Shown here: positions 1-11,223 of the stretch, one piece after another
Numbering within the stretch: position 1 is the first letter of the stretch
Layout: each line of letters begins with the position of its first letter
NCBI GenBank assembly: GCA_002118135.1
Contig: BDIU01000089.1
Span: 248,001-312,000, forward strand
Length of the DNA stretch: 64,000 bases
From: Trebouxia sp. TZW2008
Taxonomy: Eukaryota > Chlorophyta > Trebouxiophyceae > Trebouxiales > Trebouxiaceae
Reading direction: 5' to 3'
Made by a program: the position numbers and the translations under genes
The notes under the pieces: generated by a model
The model's database searches: none
Told to the model about the DNA's origin: nothing
Seen by the model: the letters and a program-made list of their open reading frames with translations, nothing else

Positions 1-84
1 TTTGTATCAGCTGCTGCAATGACACATTGCACAGCCGACGCATGTCAACCCTGCATGTTGTGGAAATTGCCTATTGGCATGCAG

Positions 85-3000
85 GATCATTCATTAAGGC
101 TATGGAATCTAGAGAGCCAAGTGTGTGTTTGCACCATGGTTGGAGACGCTGCACACACAAATGAAGTTTTGAGTCTGGTACAGCAGCTTTCCTTCTGCGC
201 AGAAATGGTCAATGCAAACCGAATTGCTGAAGTTTCCAGAGTGGCATATTTTGTCATCAAAATATTGTGCCCTGAGAGCTTGTGCAGATCTGCTGAGCGC
301 ATCACAAATGCTTCGTGCACATTGATAGTTTGACCTTATGCCAATGTACTACGCTGACTCATGCTGACAAGATTGAGGAGGTGTCTCATTTGTTACTGAA
401 GCGCTGGTTCAAATTTGCTACAAGAGAACAACTGACTGTGCTCATTCTCATGCCATCCATCATGCAGGACTTTCACGCAACAGATGGCAACAAGCTGTTA
501 TCTTGTGGAATGGATCATACCATCAAGATCTGGAATCTACAAGGTGAGCAGAGAATACCGCACCCAGGATCATCTGTCTTCTGTGTCATCTGTGATCATC
601 AGCTCATCAGCTCATCTGTCATCTGATCCACTCAGCAAGCTGCATGTCATGAGGCGCTTGCATCCCTCCAACGTTCCTGAAGCTTCCAAAAACCACAGTG
701 TGATTGTTTTGACTGCGTCAACTTGTTTGCCTGCAGCCCCAGTCAGAGCTCTGCTGCGGAGTGAGCAATTGAGACTGACTTGTATGTGTGCTTGCTTTGA
801 CAGGGCTTGAGAGTCAGATCAAGGCTTCGTTTGACTATGACGCTGCCATGGCACAGCATGCCTTCCGTACCATCAACTGGCCAAGCCCAGACTTCAGTAC
901 CCACAAGGTCAGTATGCTGCCAAATAAAGATGCATAAACATAATTGTAGTGACACACTGCACTCACAGGACTCACCCCTCATAGGTCAAGTTTTTGCTGG
1001 TTGCTGCTTTCAAAGGTTTGCTGGGCTGCCTCTTTCGACAGAGGCTCCCGTTACGACGCCTGATGGCGTACACTTGTATTTCTCAAAAACAAATCTTCTG
1101 ACAGCTGCACTTGCCAGCGCATGTGCTAGGTGTGTGTGGCACGAGTTTGGTCTTGCCAGGCTGGCTTACCGTGAGCACCATGGTTGGGGATGCTCAATGT
1201 TTGACTGTTGAAAATCAGGACAGAGGAAACAAGCATGCATCAGCCGGCATTGCAGCACCTTCAGGACATATTTTTCTGTTTTCATTATTGTTACCTCACA
1301 CAGAGCTGAGACTCTTCTTCAATAAGCTTTTTTATGAAATTGCCAAGAGACAATGGCATGCTTCACAGTACAGCTGTAGCTGGGCCTGCTGAGCCTGTCT
1401 AGCACATGTTCTGATTGAATGAATGCATGAAGAAACAGTGCAGGATTGGTTCATGGCACAGCATGAAGCCAACTGCATCAACACCTCTGTCAGATTTGAC
1501 TTTTTGGGTTATGTCTTCTCATCGGTCATGCAGGTGCACTGGGCTTACGTTGATTGCGTGCGTTGGCTGGGCGACCTGGTGATCTCCAAGAGCGTCCACA
1601 ACAAGCTGTACCTATGGGAGCCTGACCTGTCTACCAAGGAGTCCCAGCAGAAGGGCTACGTCAAGTGCCATCAGGTGTCAACAGAAGGCTTAGTTTGCTT
1701 TCTTTCAGACTTTTTGAAGGCCAGGTTGTCTGCCGCAGCGCAAGGGACTGCTGCATCTTGAATGTGCTGGCTAAGTGACGATGCCTGACCTTTCAAGTGA
1801 CAGTGAGGACTAACGTATGGTCTGTGGGATCATGTGACATGCATGCAGTGAAGCATTGAGGCATGGACGTTGTGTTGAGATCAGATGAGTCAGCCCCTGC
1901 ATGCCTGGAGCGACAAGCTTGTGCTGAAGTGGGTTAGTTTTGCGACAATGAGACCAAGATGCCAATGTTTGTAAGGCGCTGCCACTCAAAAGCATGCTGA
2001 ATGTCAGCGTATGATGCAGGAATATCAACTGGACAAAGCTAAGGTGTGGTTCATACGCATGTCCCTCAATCCTTCGTGTAGCATCATGGCCTGCGGCAAT
2101 ACAGCTGGGCAGGTGTATGTCTGGGACATGCACAACCTCACAGACAGACCGCTGGCGGTGCTGAGTCGGCATCCCCTGAACAAAGGCCTGGGCAAGTCAA
2201 CCAGCAGTAACATCACGATATGCTTTTCTGAGCTCTGAGGTCAATACTCCTTCAATCCTGCAGTATCATGGTCTCTGGCAATACAGCTGGGCAGGTGTAT
2301 GTCTGAGACATGCCCAACCTCACAGAAAGACCGCTGGCGGTGCTAAGGCGGCATCCTCTGAGCAAGGTCCCGGGCAAGTCAACCAGCAGCAACATCACGG
2401 TACGTTCCAGGCTCCAGACCCAATATTTGAGCCAGGTTACATGAAGCGGCATATGCCCATCATGTATAGGGATGAAGTAATCCACTGAGTACTACAAATC
2501 ATCAATTGTTTGATACATTAAACAATGCATACTGGTTTCAGAGATCTTTATAAATTGCGAGCTCAGCTCAGTATGGCGTCTGAGCCAGATGTTGCCATTG
2601 CTTCTGCATGCACCTAGCAGAGGTCATGAAAGCTCCCCTGTGACTATGTAGATGGCAAGCTGATGGAAAAGATGATGATGATAGTGACGGGTTTAACACA
2701 ACTAGGTCTCTGTTGTGCTGCAGGTCAGACAGACAGCTGTGTCCTACGATGTGTCCGCCATTCTGGCATGCTGTGGGGACAGCATTGGCGCTGAGAATCA
2801 GCCAGCCCGCATGCCTCCTCGCTAGCAAGCATGTCAATGATGATGATGCTGATGATGATTGTGACACATGAGTCTGTTCTGTGCTGTGCTGCAGGTCAGA
2901 TAGACAGCTGTATCTCATGATTGGTCCATCATTCTGGCATGCTGTGCGGACGGCACCATTTGGCGCTGGGACTCAGCCACTTCACATAACTCCTCACCAT

Positions 3001-3427
3001 CAAGTACGTCAATGATGCTGATGATAATGTTGACACAAGGGTCTCTTGTATACTGTGCTGCAGGTCAGACAGACAGCTGTGTCCTATGATGGGTCCACCA
3101 TCCTGGCATGCTGTGAGGACAGCACCATTTGTCATTGGGATTGAGCCAGCTCGCCTGACTCCTCACCAGCAAGCACGTCAATGATGATGATGCTGATGAT
3201 AATTGTGATGATTGTGCCTCAAGGGTCTGTTGTGTGCTGTGCTGCAGGTCCGACAGACGGCTGTCTCCTATGATGGGTCCACCATCCTGGCATGCTGTGA
3301 GGACGGCACCATGTGGCGCTGGGACTCAGCCACTTCGCATGACGCCTCAGATGATGAAGCTCAAGCTGATGAACAGGTTGACGCCGGCGCAAACATGGGC
3401 ATGGAGTATGCTGAGGATGATGACTGA
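85..3427 (+). CDS. EED: PRC2 WD40 subunit EED/FIE/ESC, 5' partial
   Basis: Polycomb repressive complex 2 WD40 propeller subunit; in this family it binds H3K27me3 and stimulates the histone methyltransferase in the nucleus. Exons with matching phases: 85-177, 468-543, 804-907, 1534-1674, 2020-2217, 3248-3427 (about 263 residues visible). Diagnostic blades are DHSLRLWNLES, LLSCGMDHTIKIWNL, YVDCVRWLGDLVISKS, ACGNTAGQVYVWDM and RQTAVSYDGSTILACCEDG, all hallmarks of FIE/EED and in family order. PDFST joins directly to VHWAYVDC as in animal EED, so no exon is missing there. The C-terminus is a short acidic tail ending in a stop at 3425-3427. The N-terminal exons lie before the window. Oddities: the donor after 2217 reads ATATGC instead of GT, and exons 5 and 6 are followed or preceded by decayed tandem copies. 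Identity is firm; whether the locus is fully functional is not. Confidence 0.93.
970..1078 (+). repeat. dispersed repeat, copy 1 (EED intron)
   Basis: Shares CACCCCTCATAGGTCAA-like start, CTGGTTGCTGCT, and a hairpin core ACGCC-TGAT-GGCGT with the copy at 14575-14680. The order and spacing of these blocks is the same in both, so they are copies of one element of about 105 bp, both in introns. Confidence 0.65.
2256..2406 (+). repeat. decayed tandem copy of EED exon 5
   Basis: Direct copy of positions about 2061-2223 (offset about 195 bp), covering the second half of EED exon 5 and its donor. The tryptophan codon of the VYVWDM motif is TGA here, so the copy cannot be read through. Unlike the intact copy, it keeps a good donor, CACG followed by GTACGT, at 2400. 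It lies in the intron between exons 5 and 6. Confidence 0.85.
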
Positions 3428-3699
3428 CTGCTCAGTCATGTCAATGGGTCCACCATTTTGGCACGCTGTGAGGATGGCACCAGCTGATGCTGGGATCCTC
3501 TGGATGGAGAAAGAGAGATGTGGTAGCCATAGATGCCTGGAGTGAGGGGGCCAGCATCTACCACACTGCCACAGAAGAGTACCTTGTACCTGAGCATTCA
3601 GTCAGCTTACGCAACACCTTGGACACTGAAGCTCAAGATGATATGGGGGATGCTCATGGCGCTTTTCCTGCTCGGGGGTCTTCTGAAGATGATGACTGA
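2717..3699 (+). repeat. tandem array of EED terminal-exon copies
   Basis: The acceptor plus 5' part of the EED last exon is repeated in direct orientation, anchored on GCTGCAGGTC at 2717, 2888, 3057 and 3241 (offsets 171, 169 and 184). A fifth, more degraded copy begins near 3440 and carries its own acidic GATGATGACTGA end at about 3690. Only the fourth copy (exon 3248-3427) has an uninterrupted frame with all expected residues. The others carry small deletions or in-frame stops: copy 1 loses the CEDGT region and copy 3 ends in TGA after a lost tryptophan. The segment between copies is a degenerate (GAT)n-rich stretch. Confidence 0.85.
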
Positions 3700-4660
3700 C
3701 GGTTAGGTTGTTGATGTTGCGTTTGTTGTTGACCCCTGATAAGTCACTAAGCAAGGCCTGACTTTGAGACAATTGTTGGCAGAGCATCCTTTACTACTCT
3801 CCAGATGTCCAGCGCAGTAAAAGGGCTTTTTTTCTGACCGTGCGCTAGACAGGCTCAGCAAGCCCAGCGAGGTGCGTACTTGAGCAATCAACTGTCTCCA
3901 GCGCAGGAATTGGACAGGACAGCCAGTTTGGTGACACACTCAGGGAACTGGTGGGAACTGGTGGGAACTGGACTCAAAATGGGCCCGCTAGGCGGCACAC
4001 AAGTGCCAGCCACTTTGTGAAGGTGTACGGACCAAAAATCCAGAGTTGTAGCCGCTTGGCTGGAGGGACTGTCTCCGCCTGTGTACATTTCTCTTAGGTC
4101 TCAGCTCTGGTCGAAATTGCACTTACTGCACTTCATGCTGCAGCTCACATAGACCAAACTCGTATGCAGGATGCTCATGTGTACTATGATCCAGCTTGTC
4201 TTGATATTCAGTCAAATACGCATCTGCCCTCGCATTGCATGCGGTTGCTATCTTGAGCTTTTTCGCTCGTTATACAACGTTGTACAATGTTGCTCTTTAT
4301 ATGCTGACCGAGTTACAGAGTGGCTTGTACAATGATATCGGCTCACGTCATGACCATGTGAAGAAAGTTGCCAGAGGCTGCTGAGCAAGACATCAGATTC
4401 AGTGCTGACAATGTCAGCTGCAAAATATATCTGCAAGCGAAAAAGCGCTGCGTCGAGTTGCTGTGACATACCAAACTCACTTTGACACAAGTGCGACCAG
4501 CTGAAAAAAAGATTCTTTGCATGAAGACCAGACCTGAAACCCAAACAAACTTTTTGCTGGAAGACGTGTACTGAAATTGAACCAGTCAATTGCAAACGAT
4601 CTGTCGATGTTGCATTGGACAAGACACAGATCTAGTGATCAGACACTCAAAACACAGACT
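3428..4660. other. tail-to-tail intergenic region EED / seven-TM gene
   Basis: Apart from the last degraded EED exon copy (to about 3700) I see no gene. At 3947-3972 the decamer GGGAACTGGT is repeated about 2.5 times in tandem. Reading frames present here have no domain-like composition. Confidence 0.5.
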
Positions 4661-7600
4661 CTAATCCTTCTTGCCTGAGGGCTTTGGTGGGGGCACTGGG
4701 CGGGCATGTTTTGGGCTGGACGGTTGAGAACTTGGCTCGCCATTCTCAACATGGCTCGAGTTCTGTCTGTTGGGCAGCAAACTTTTGTTTGCTCTTCTTG
4801 GACTAGGCGGTGCTGGCTTTGCAGCTACATCATCCTCATCATCCAAGTCTCCAATGGAGAAGTTTCTATCAATACTGACAGGACTCTCGTTGTTTCTGCC
4901 AGCCTCTATATCAGCTTGACTGTCAGAGTTGACCAGGCCCAACTCTGTGTGCAGCTCGGTTGTTGGGTTTTCTGCTCCTTCCTCCAGAAGCAAGTATGGG
5001 TTGTCCTCTTGAGGCCTGCAACATTGACAGCGTCAGGGCAGTAATCTTTCTGTGTGGAGCTGAGTTGTTGGGGTCTGTGCTCCTTCCTCCAGAAGCAAGT
5101 ATGGGTTGTCCTCTTGGGGCCTGCAACAGTGACAGCATCAGGACAGCAATGTGATTAGCTGACAGCTTGCCCAGATCAGGTATTAGACCTATCATTGAGC
5201 ACAAGGGAACAACTTGACATCTGGCATAGCTGACAGGACAATATTCATGCTATTACCAGATGCATCTGAGCAGCAAGATCATCATTGCACTGTATATTCA
5301 ATTGCGGGCGCCATCACTGCACTGCAAGCGTGCTGTTATCTGCAAGTGCTCAAATTTTGATGCTTGGCTTGGGTCAGTCAAGCCAAGTGGCCTTGACTGT
5401 TAGCTGAGCCAACAGGCACTGAGCAGAGGTGTGGCGCCGTCGTGTCAGCAATGATGCTATAGCCTGACCTGAAAATCCAGCACAGAGCAGCCAGAAACAG
5501 CCATCGCACACAGTTCTGCAGAATGTAGATGGTCTTGATGGCTGCATCACCCGGTTGTGCCCACACCAGTGCAGGCAGCAGCACCACAGCAGCCTTGGCT
5601 GCAATGTAGGCTGCCACTCCCCACTGAAACTGCTTCATCAGCCTGACTTTACTCCTTAGCTGCATCTGATCCTCAACAGTCTTTGGCTTATCAGTGTCCT
5701 GATCTGCATTGAAGCATGAGTTGCTCATCATGGTGTGCACAATCTGTGATAATGAGAGCAGCCTGACTGTCATCCTCGAATGCATCTGATCCTCAACTGT
5801 CTTTGGCTTGTCAGTGGCCTGGTTTGCATTCCTGGTTTGCATTGCAAGATGAATCGCTCAAGACGGCATGCATTGCTTGTCTCAATACCTATGGCCGCTT
5901 GTACTTTCTGACGTCCGTGGACCCGATCAACAGGCTGTGCAAAAACGCATCTGGTGGCTGATCAATGTGCAACAGGCTTTTGGTACAAAGCGCCCCCAAC
6001 CACATAGTTCACCCGTCTCACTCAAGATCACCTCTGGCAACATGCTATAGACTGCTGAGTGTTTCCAGTTCTCATCATGATGTGGCTTGTTACAAGATAC
6101 AGTCCTTCTGTGTAGATTTGGCTGGACTTGGTGCGGTAGATGTCTGGCAATTGTCAGCTACCCAGGGACTCAGGTGAATGCTGTGCCACAGGGACACAGC
6201 AAACACTTACCTGACATGGGTGCATACAGGTCGCCAATGCTGCGTCCGTCCGCAGTATCTACAAGCATCTGTGGAGGCACATTCACTTGCTGCCCAGACA
6301 TCCCTTCTTCCTCTTCGTTTGTGCCCTTGGCCTTAGGATTGTCTGTCTTGTCAGGTGGAAAGACAGTTGTGGTGTGTTCCACTTGAGATGGATCTTGCAG
6401 GCCGCCAGCACCTACAATGCCGTCTTTGGGACCCTCTAATAGCTCCAATTCCCTCTGAACTGTGTCAAAGATGTAGACCCAGGCCAACAGCAAGGCGACC
6501 AGGCTGACCAGCTGCAACAGACCAACACTAATGCTGAGTGCGTTCCAAGGTGCTGCTAGGCGCATACAGGTGTTGCAAGGTGTTGACTGGTGTCGCTGTG
6601 TTCAATGCAGGATGGCATCTGCTGGGTGCATGATAGGGTGTTTCTAGGTGTTGCATGGTATGTTAAAATGTTGCATGGTGGTCTGTGCTCACATTAGAAA
6701 GGCAACCTCAAATGGCAAGTCCAGTAGACCACCATTGACAGTCAGCCCTGATGCTGTGCTCAGTGCAAGATGGCATCATCACATGCGAGTTGCAACAGGC
6801 CAACACTAGCAGCAAGCCCTGTTGTGCTCAATCTAAAGTGGCAGCGACACATGGCAGGGTGTGACAGGGTCTGACATGCCATGGAGAGTACGATGTCATG
6901 TATGTGTGACGTAGGTACACTGTGACGTGTTAGTAAAGGTGATGCCGAGCAGCGTATGCAGGTGTCTTACCAAGTTGATGCTCTCAACCACATTTGTGTT
7001 CTCATCCAAGGCAAAGGAGCTGTTCAGGATATAGTCAGAGACCTACAGCAGCATGAAATCTCAGACCAAGGCAAGGCGAGTTGAATGCTGCAAGTTGCAG
7101 TCTGCTGCTGCCAGAAGGTACACCGTTGTTGAAAACACTCAAAAAGAACAGTAGCACGTCTCACCATAGTGGTCACAAGGTACACGGCTGGGATGACCAG
7201 CACTTTGACCTTGTATGGTCCCAGATTGTCCCGTGTAATACTGCAATGCACATTTGGCTCAAACAGCTGCTGAGTTAATGCTGACATAGCTGCCGCATCT
7301 ACAAGACAAGCATCATTGAAGCTTCACGGCGCACCAGTATCCAGCAGCAATGGCCATCAGTAACACCTGCACCAGCAGCAGCCATGTAAGTGGCATGTGA
7401 TGATGCGATTAGGTCAACCTGAAAGCATGCAAGTTTTGAATTGGTTGCTGCCACTTACAATGAACAGACTGTCGCCCAAGTCTGCAAAGAAGATGAAGGC
7501 TTTGCAGACGTTGTCGATTGTGCTCAAGCCATTCCTCGCTCCTATCGAGTACACTAGCAGCAGGATGTCTTGCACGACAAAAGCTCCGATGACAACGCAG

Positions 7601-7758
7601 ATTCCTCTGTGTAGCTGCCATCCTCGCTTTTTTATGTGTCTGTGCAGGACACCGTCAGCTGTCGCCAAGCCGAACAAGGCCAGCCATACCAGAAACCTGG
7701 GTATCAGGTAGGCCAGAGATTCGTAGTAGATCAGATTCTCACACACGGGTGAAGCCAT
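4661..7758 (-). CDS. seven-TM membrane protein with acidic, Pro-rich tail (orphan, GPCR-like)
   Basis: Exons on the minus strand, all phases consistent: 7459-7758, 7328-7366, 7165-7266, 6971-7042, 6211-6511, 5469-5703, 4661-5015; about 467 residues. Seven hydrophobic segments are visible: LIPRFLVWLALFGLATA, CVVIGAFVVQDILLLVYSI, a third formed across an intron (FFADLGDSLFI then VLLMAIAAGYWC), VKVLVIPAVYLVTTM, LVSLVALLLAWVYIF, GVAAYIAAKAAVVLLPALV and VRWLFLAALCWIF. An acidic cytoplasmic-type loop rich in E and T separates segments 5 and 6. The tail after TM7 begins PQEDNPYLLLEEG, is rich in D/E and S, and ends in a proline-rich PVPPPKPSGKKD. The architecture suggests a receptor-like 7TM protein (GOST/lung-7TM or plant CAND-type would be guesses). 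I do not recognise the family. It shares a 281-bp head-to-head promoter space with the aminotransferase. Confidence 0.75.
5070..5126 (-). repeat. duplicated acceptor and 5' end of the last 7TM exon
   Basis: Direct copy of the acceptor and first ~50 bases of the last exon of the seven-TM gene, about 82 bp upstream of the used one at 5015. It repeats the codons for PQEDNPYLLLEEG-like sequence in a shifted context but lacks the rest of the exon and has no donor, so it reads as an intronic relic or a weak alternative acceptor. Confidence 0.75.
5750..5830 (-). repeat. duplicated 5' end of the penultimate 7TM exon
   Basis: A copy of the start of exon 5469-5703 (the TDKPKTVEDQM region) lies about 120 bp upstream of the used acceptor. 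It reads TDKPKTVEDQMHSRMTVRL and then diverges into AT-rich non-coding sequence. The downstream copy joins in phase to the previous exon (..APMS to DQDTDKP..). Confidence 0.75.
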
Positions 7759-8039
7759 ACTGCAACTCAGCTACTAGATGTCGAGTGACTACAGCAGTGC
7801 ATCTTGGCAGTCGCCGGTGATGGACAGCCGCACCCGCTTCGCTCGGCAGCTCTGCCTCAGCGCACGAGCTATGCACCTGCCAGTGTGCATGACAGCTGGA
7901 GGGCAGCTCCTTCGTCTCGATGGATCCGATGACAAAGGGCCAGGGCGAGCAGCTGGACAAAGCGCCCTAGGTCAAACTGCATAGCCTGCCTGTCGAGCAC
8001 TGCCCCATGCAGCATTGACCGCGCACGCCAATTCGACGG
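7759..8039. promoter_or_regulatory. shared head-to-head promoter interval
   Basis: These 281 bp separate the start codons of the seven-TM gene (-) and the aminotransferase (+), so both promoters and 5' UTRs must lie here. I see no TATA box or named element; the assignment rests on gene geometry only. Confidence 0.4.
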
Positions 8040-10374
8040 ATGCTGAAGCCGTGTCTCGGGAGCTCCGCTTGCAAGGTTCGCCTGCATTTCGGCGGGCATG
8101 CTGGCAGAATCTGCGTGTCACGTGCAAAAGCTGCGTCTTTGATCGATGTGGAACCAAGACCGCTGCAGCCTTTCAAAGTAGAAGTAAGCATTGTTCGACA
8201 GGAAACTTAGCATCCGCATGCAGCAACCAAATTGCATGTGCTGGTGCAGCGCTACTTCGCTGAATACGAGTTCAGTGCCCCGTATCTGCTCTGCTGCAGC
8301 GATTGTGAGCCTCTGTCACTGGCGAGTGTCCTGAGCAACGCAGATGCAGACAGCACAGCACTGTGAGTACCCATGCTTCGCATGCGCTTGAACGAGCCCT
8401 CTCAATTCAAACAAGTCATTCAGCAGGCTGTGTGTCTTGCGTGGGCCTGCAGATGGGAGAACCTATCTCTGGGCTACACAGAGGCACCTGGCAACCCGAT
8501 ACTGCGTCAAGAGATCAGCACAACCTACGAAAACACGCCAGCAGACAATATAGTCGTCCTTGCGCCTGAAGAAGGCATCTATCTAACCCTCAAAGCGCTA
8601 CTCAAGCCTGGGGATCACGTTGTGGTCACATACCCAGGCTATCAATCGTTGTGCAAAGTTGCTCGCAGCATTGGGTGTCGTTTGACATACTGGCGGGCAA
8701 CAGTGAGATCAGACTGGAATCTACGATGGACCTTTGACCTGCAGGAGCTTACGTCCCTGATCAGACCAGACACTAAGGTCAGGCCACCCCAAACCCCTTG
8801 TGCTGTAAACCCATGCAACCTGCACTTCTCAGTGTCATGCAGTAGGTTCTCCTTATGATGATACAGGATATATTGCCATTCTCGTAAAGGCAATGCAATT
8901 GGGAACCAATCACTGCATTTTGACTATACTGGTACCTGTGACTAAAGACAAGTCAGTATGATGACCTTTTTTCAAAGGAATTTATGCAGTTGTCATAAAG
9001 AGAGAGCACTGTACAAGCATGATGGAATGCAGGCAGTGATAGTCAACTTCCCACACAACCCCACTGGCGCATCCCTCACCCTTTCAGAGTGGCAACAGCT
9101 GTGCAGCCTATGTAGCAAACAAGGCGCCTATCTGTTCAGTGATGAGATGTACAGAGGGCTGGAACACAGAGGGGCTGCAGCATTGCCTACAGCAGCAGAC
9201 TCCTATGAGCTTGGCATCAGCTTGTGTGGCATGTCAAAGGCTCTGAGTATGCCTGGTTTGCGCATTGGCTGGATTGCCACGCAAGATACACAGCTGCTGA
9301 CTAAGATCATGCAGCTCAAGGACTATACCACCATCTGCAACAGTGCTCCCAGTGAGGTGAGCATTCTGCAATAGGAATCACATGCTGGATGATTGATGAT
9401 GTGCTGAGATCATACCACTGTGCAAAGTAGTCATAGCATGCTAGAGTAGTTATGAACATGAATATACATGTGCCAGCATAAGTGCTAGGTCTGTGTGGCC
9501 CCAGTCCTTTCCGGCCATCGCTGTCACACTATGATCTTGCAGGACCTGCGCACTGCCTTGCAAAGCTGGCAACATGGTTTGCACAGCTTCATGCCAATGC
9601 AAATGGTCATTACAGCTAAGGCACTGTGTCTCAACTGTGAGTACTGTCGCGCAATTGGCTGATGGACTCAAACTGCCACTGCCAAGAGATGGTCACTTTG
9701 CTCCAGGTACTGTTTGCAAAAATGCTGTTTGATGACAGGTGCTAGCTTTGATGGGGCTGCGCAATCGCCATAAGATTCTGAAAGACAACAAACAATTGCT
9801 ACAAGACAACCTGGCCCTGCTATCAGATTTCTTCCAGCACTACGAAGGCCTCTTTGTCTGGTTTGAGCCTCCTGGCGGCAGCGTCACCTTTCCTTGGCTC
9901 ATTTCAGGTGATGTGCAATCTTGCAAATTCAGCATACATGCATTCTGGACGATGTGTGCATGCATAGAACTTCTGTCCAGGAGCCATTCTCTATCATCTC
10001 TTGGTGATGCGATGTTGCACAGAATTAGGCAGCTGCTGTATGACTTCTGCTTTATGCAAAAGCCAATTTTGCATCAGCTCAACAGGCGTGTAGGTATTGA
10101 GTCATTGTTCTCAGCAAGGCTGCTGATGTGACAAAATCCTCCTGTGCAATGTGCAGGCGAGAACGCTGACCAATTTTGCCAGGAATGCTTGCAGCAGACA
10201 GGCGTATTACTTCTGCCTGGCTCACAGTTTCTTCTGGAAAGGGATGAGGGTTTTGAAGCCTGCGTCCGATTTGGCTTTGGTCGCAGAAATATGTCTGAGT
10301 GCTTGAGCAAGATGGATTCCTTTCTGTCCACGTATTATAGTACTTTGTCCAAAAGACCATTAGCAAATAGGTAG
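8040..10374 (+). CDS. PLP-dependent aminotransferase, class I/II, probably organellar
   Basis: Exons 8040-8183, 8250-8362, 8453-8777, 9033-9356, 9739-9907, 10157-10374; all junctions in phase; 430 residues. The first ~30 residues are basic and Ser/Ala-rich (MLKPCLGSSACKVR..), like a transit peptide. Fold type I features follow in order: LGYTEAPGNPILRQEI, the LAPEEGIYL cofactor loop, TYPGYQSL, NFPHNPTG, the DEMYRGLEH Asp/Tyr pair, and SLCGMSKALSMPGLRIGW, whose lysine (about residue 263) forms the PLP aldimine. The C-terminal domain contains PPGGSVTFPW and CVRFGFGR, the substrate-carboxylate arginine region. Among subfamilies it looks closest to the capreomycidine-synthase/aspartate-aminotransferase-like group of bacteria and algae; the substrate cannot be told from sequence. 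Intron 3 contains a degraded MITE. Confidence 0.92.
8866..8955 (-). mobile_element. degraded pogo-like MITE copy, inverted
   Basis: Intron 3 of the aminotransferase contains a stretch matching the reverse complement of the better preserved element at 55595-55768. The shared core AACCAATCACTGCATT at about 8904 is followed by TGAC...CTGGTACCTGTGACTAAAGAC. Terminal repeats are no longer clear. Confidence 0.6.
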
Positions 10375-11223
10375 TCTAGATCTGTAACAATGCAGTGATG
10401 AACAACTTGATGCATCTATCACTTTGTCTGTCAGTCTGAAGAGCAAATGACGATGCTCACTGCGGAAGTCAGATCTGGAACCCTGTTGGAACCCTGAGGA
10501 TGCAGAACTGAGCTCGGGCTTAGGCACCTTCCAACAAAATTTGTGGCACTGTCTCTTCGGAATGTGTCTCGCTGCCCCTAGGGCCTGTGCCACACTGTTC
10601 TTGAATCATTGCGACTGTTCCTTGACAAATGTGGAAGACTGCCTCTACTGTACTGCAAGCTGCAGAGGTGCCATGCTGTTACAGCTCTTGTCATGAATTT
10701 GGAAGTTTTGGGCATTCATTTTGCTAGCTGAAGCCCACGCACTTGCTGGAAATGTCTACAGCCTGTTCATCCTGTGATCAAGGGCTGGCCAGAAGGGTGA
10801 ATCACCTTGTGCGCCTGGTCACAACATGCACCTAACAGCTATCATGCCAGAAAGAGCAGCCAAACCCCAAATCCATGCAAGCTGCTTCTGCATAGGCAAG
10901 CAGCCTTTTGTGTATGGACCGGAATCTGCTGAAGCCTTGCAGGTATCTGACACAAGCAGTCAGCAGTCATGCTGAACAAGGAGTACTGGGCTTTACTCTG
11001 CCAAGTCAGTACTGGAGCCATCATTTGTGAAGCAACCACAGGGGCAGAATCACGTCGACAAGTCAGGTCAAGTGTCGACGCATGGCTCAGCGCTGATTGC
11101 CCTGAGCACTAACAGCAACATGTGCGGGCTGCTTCTGGACTGAAAGCCTTCATCATGACGCTGATCACTTAGAGCAGTTCAGCCCCTGTTTCTTATACTG
11201 CTCATCCAATGAGCCTTCATTAG
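10375..11223. other. tail-to-tail intergenic region aminotransferase / PFDN4
   Basis: About 850 bp with no supported gene. Open frames here lack splice partners and recognisable motifs. A short internal repeat GGAACCCTG occurs twice near 10480. Confidence 0.5.

Noticed and set aside
1111..1210. Text similar to EED exon 85-177 (CACCATGGTTGG(A/G)GA(C/T)GCT) in a later EED intron.
   Set aside because: Only about 20 bases match; too short to call an echo with confidence.
908..1533. A missing EED exon between STHK and VHWAYVDC, expected from plant FIE.
   Set aside because: Animal EED reads PDFSTRDIHRNYVDC, which matches the direct junction residue for residue, so no exon is missing.
5868..6177. 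Plus-strand frames of 60-70 codons inside the seven-TM gene.
   Set aside because: They lie in an intron of a well-supported minus-strand model and have no family features.
9471..9505. Recurring GTGCTAGGTGTGTGTGGC-like text (about 1124, 9482, 13487, 20832).
   Set aside because: Matches are short and flanks do not align; could be one more old repeat but cannot be supported by eye.
9540..9675. Possible extra exon between aminotransferase exons 4 and 5 (starts after a CTTGCAG at 9542).
   Set aside because: Exon 4 (..CNSAPSE) joins exon 5 (VLALMGLRN..) directly in the family and in phase; the extra piece matches nothing.
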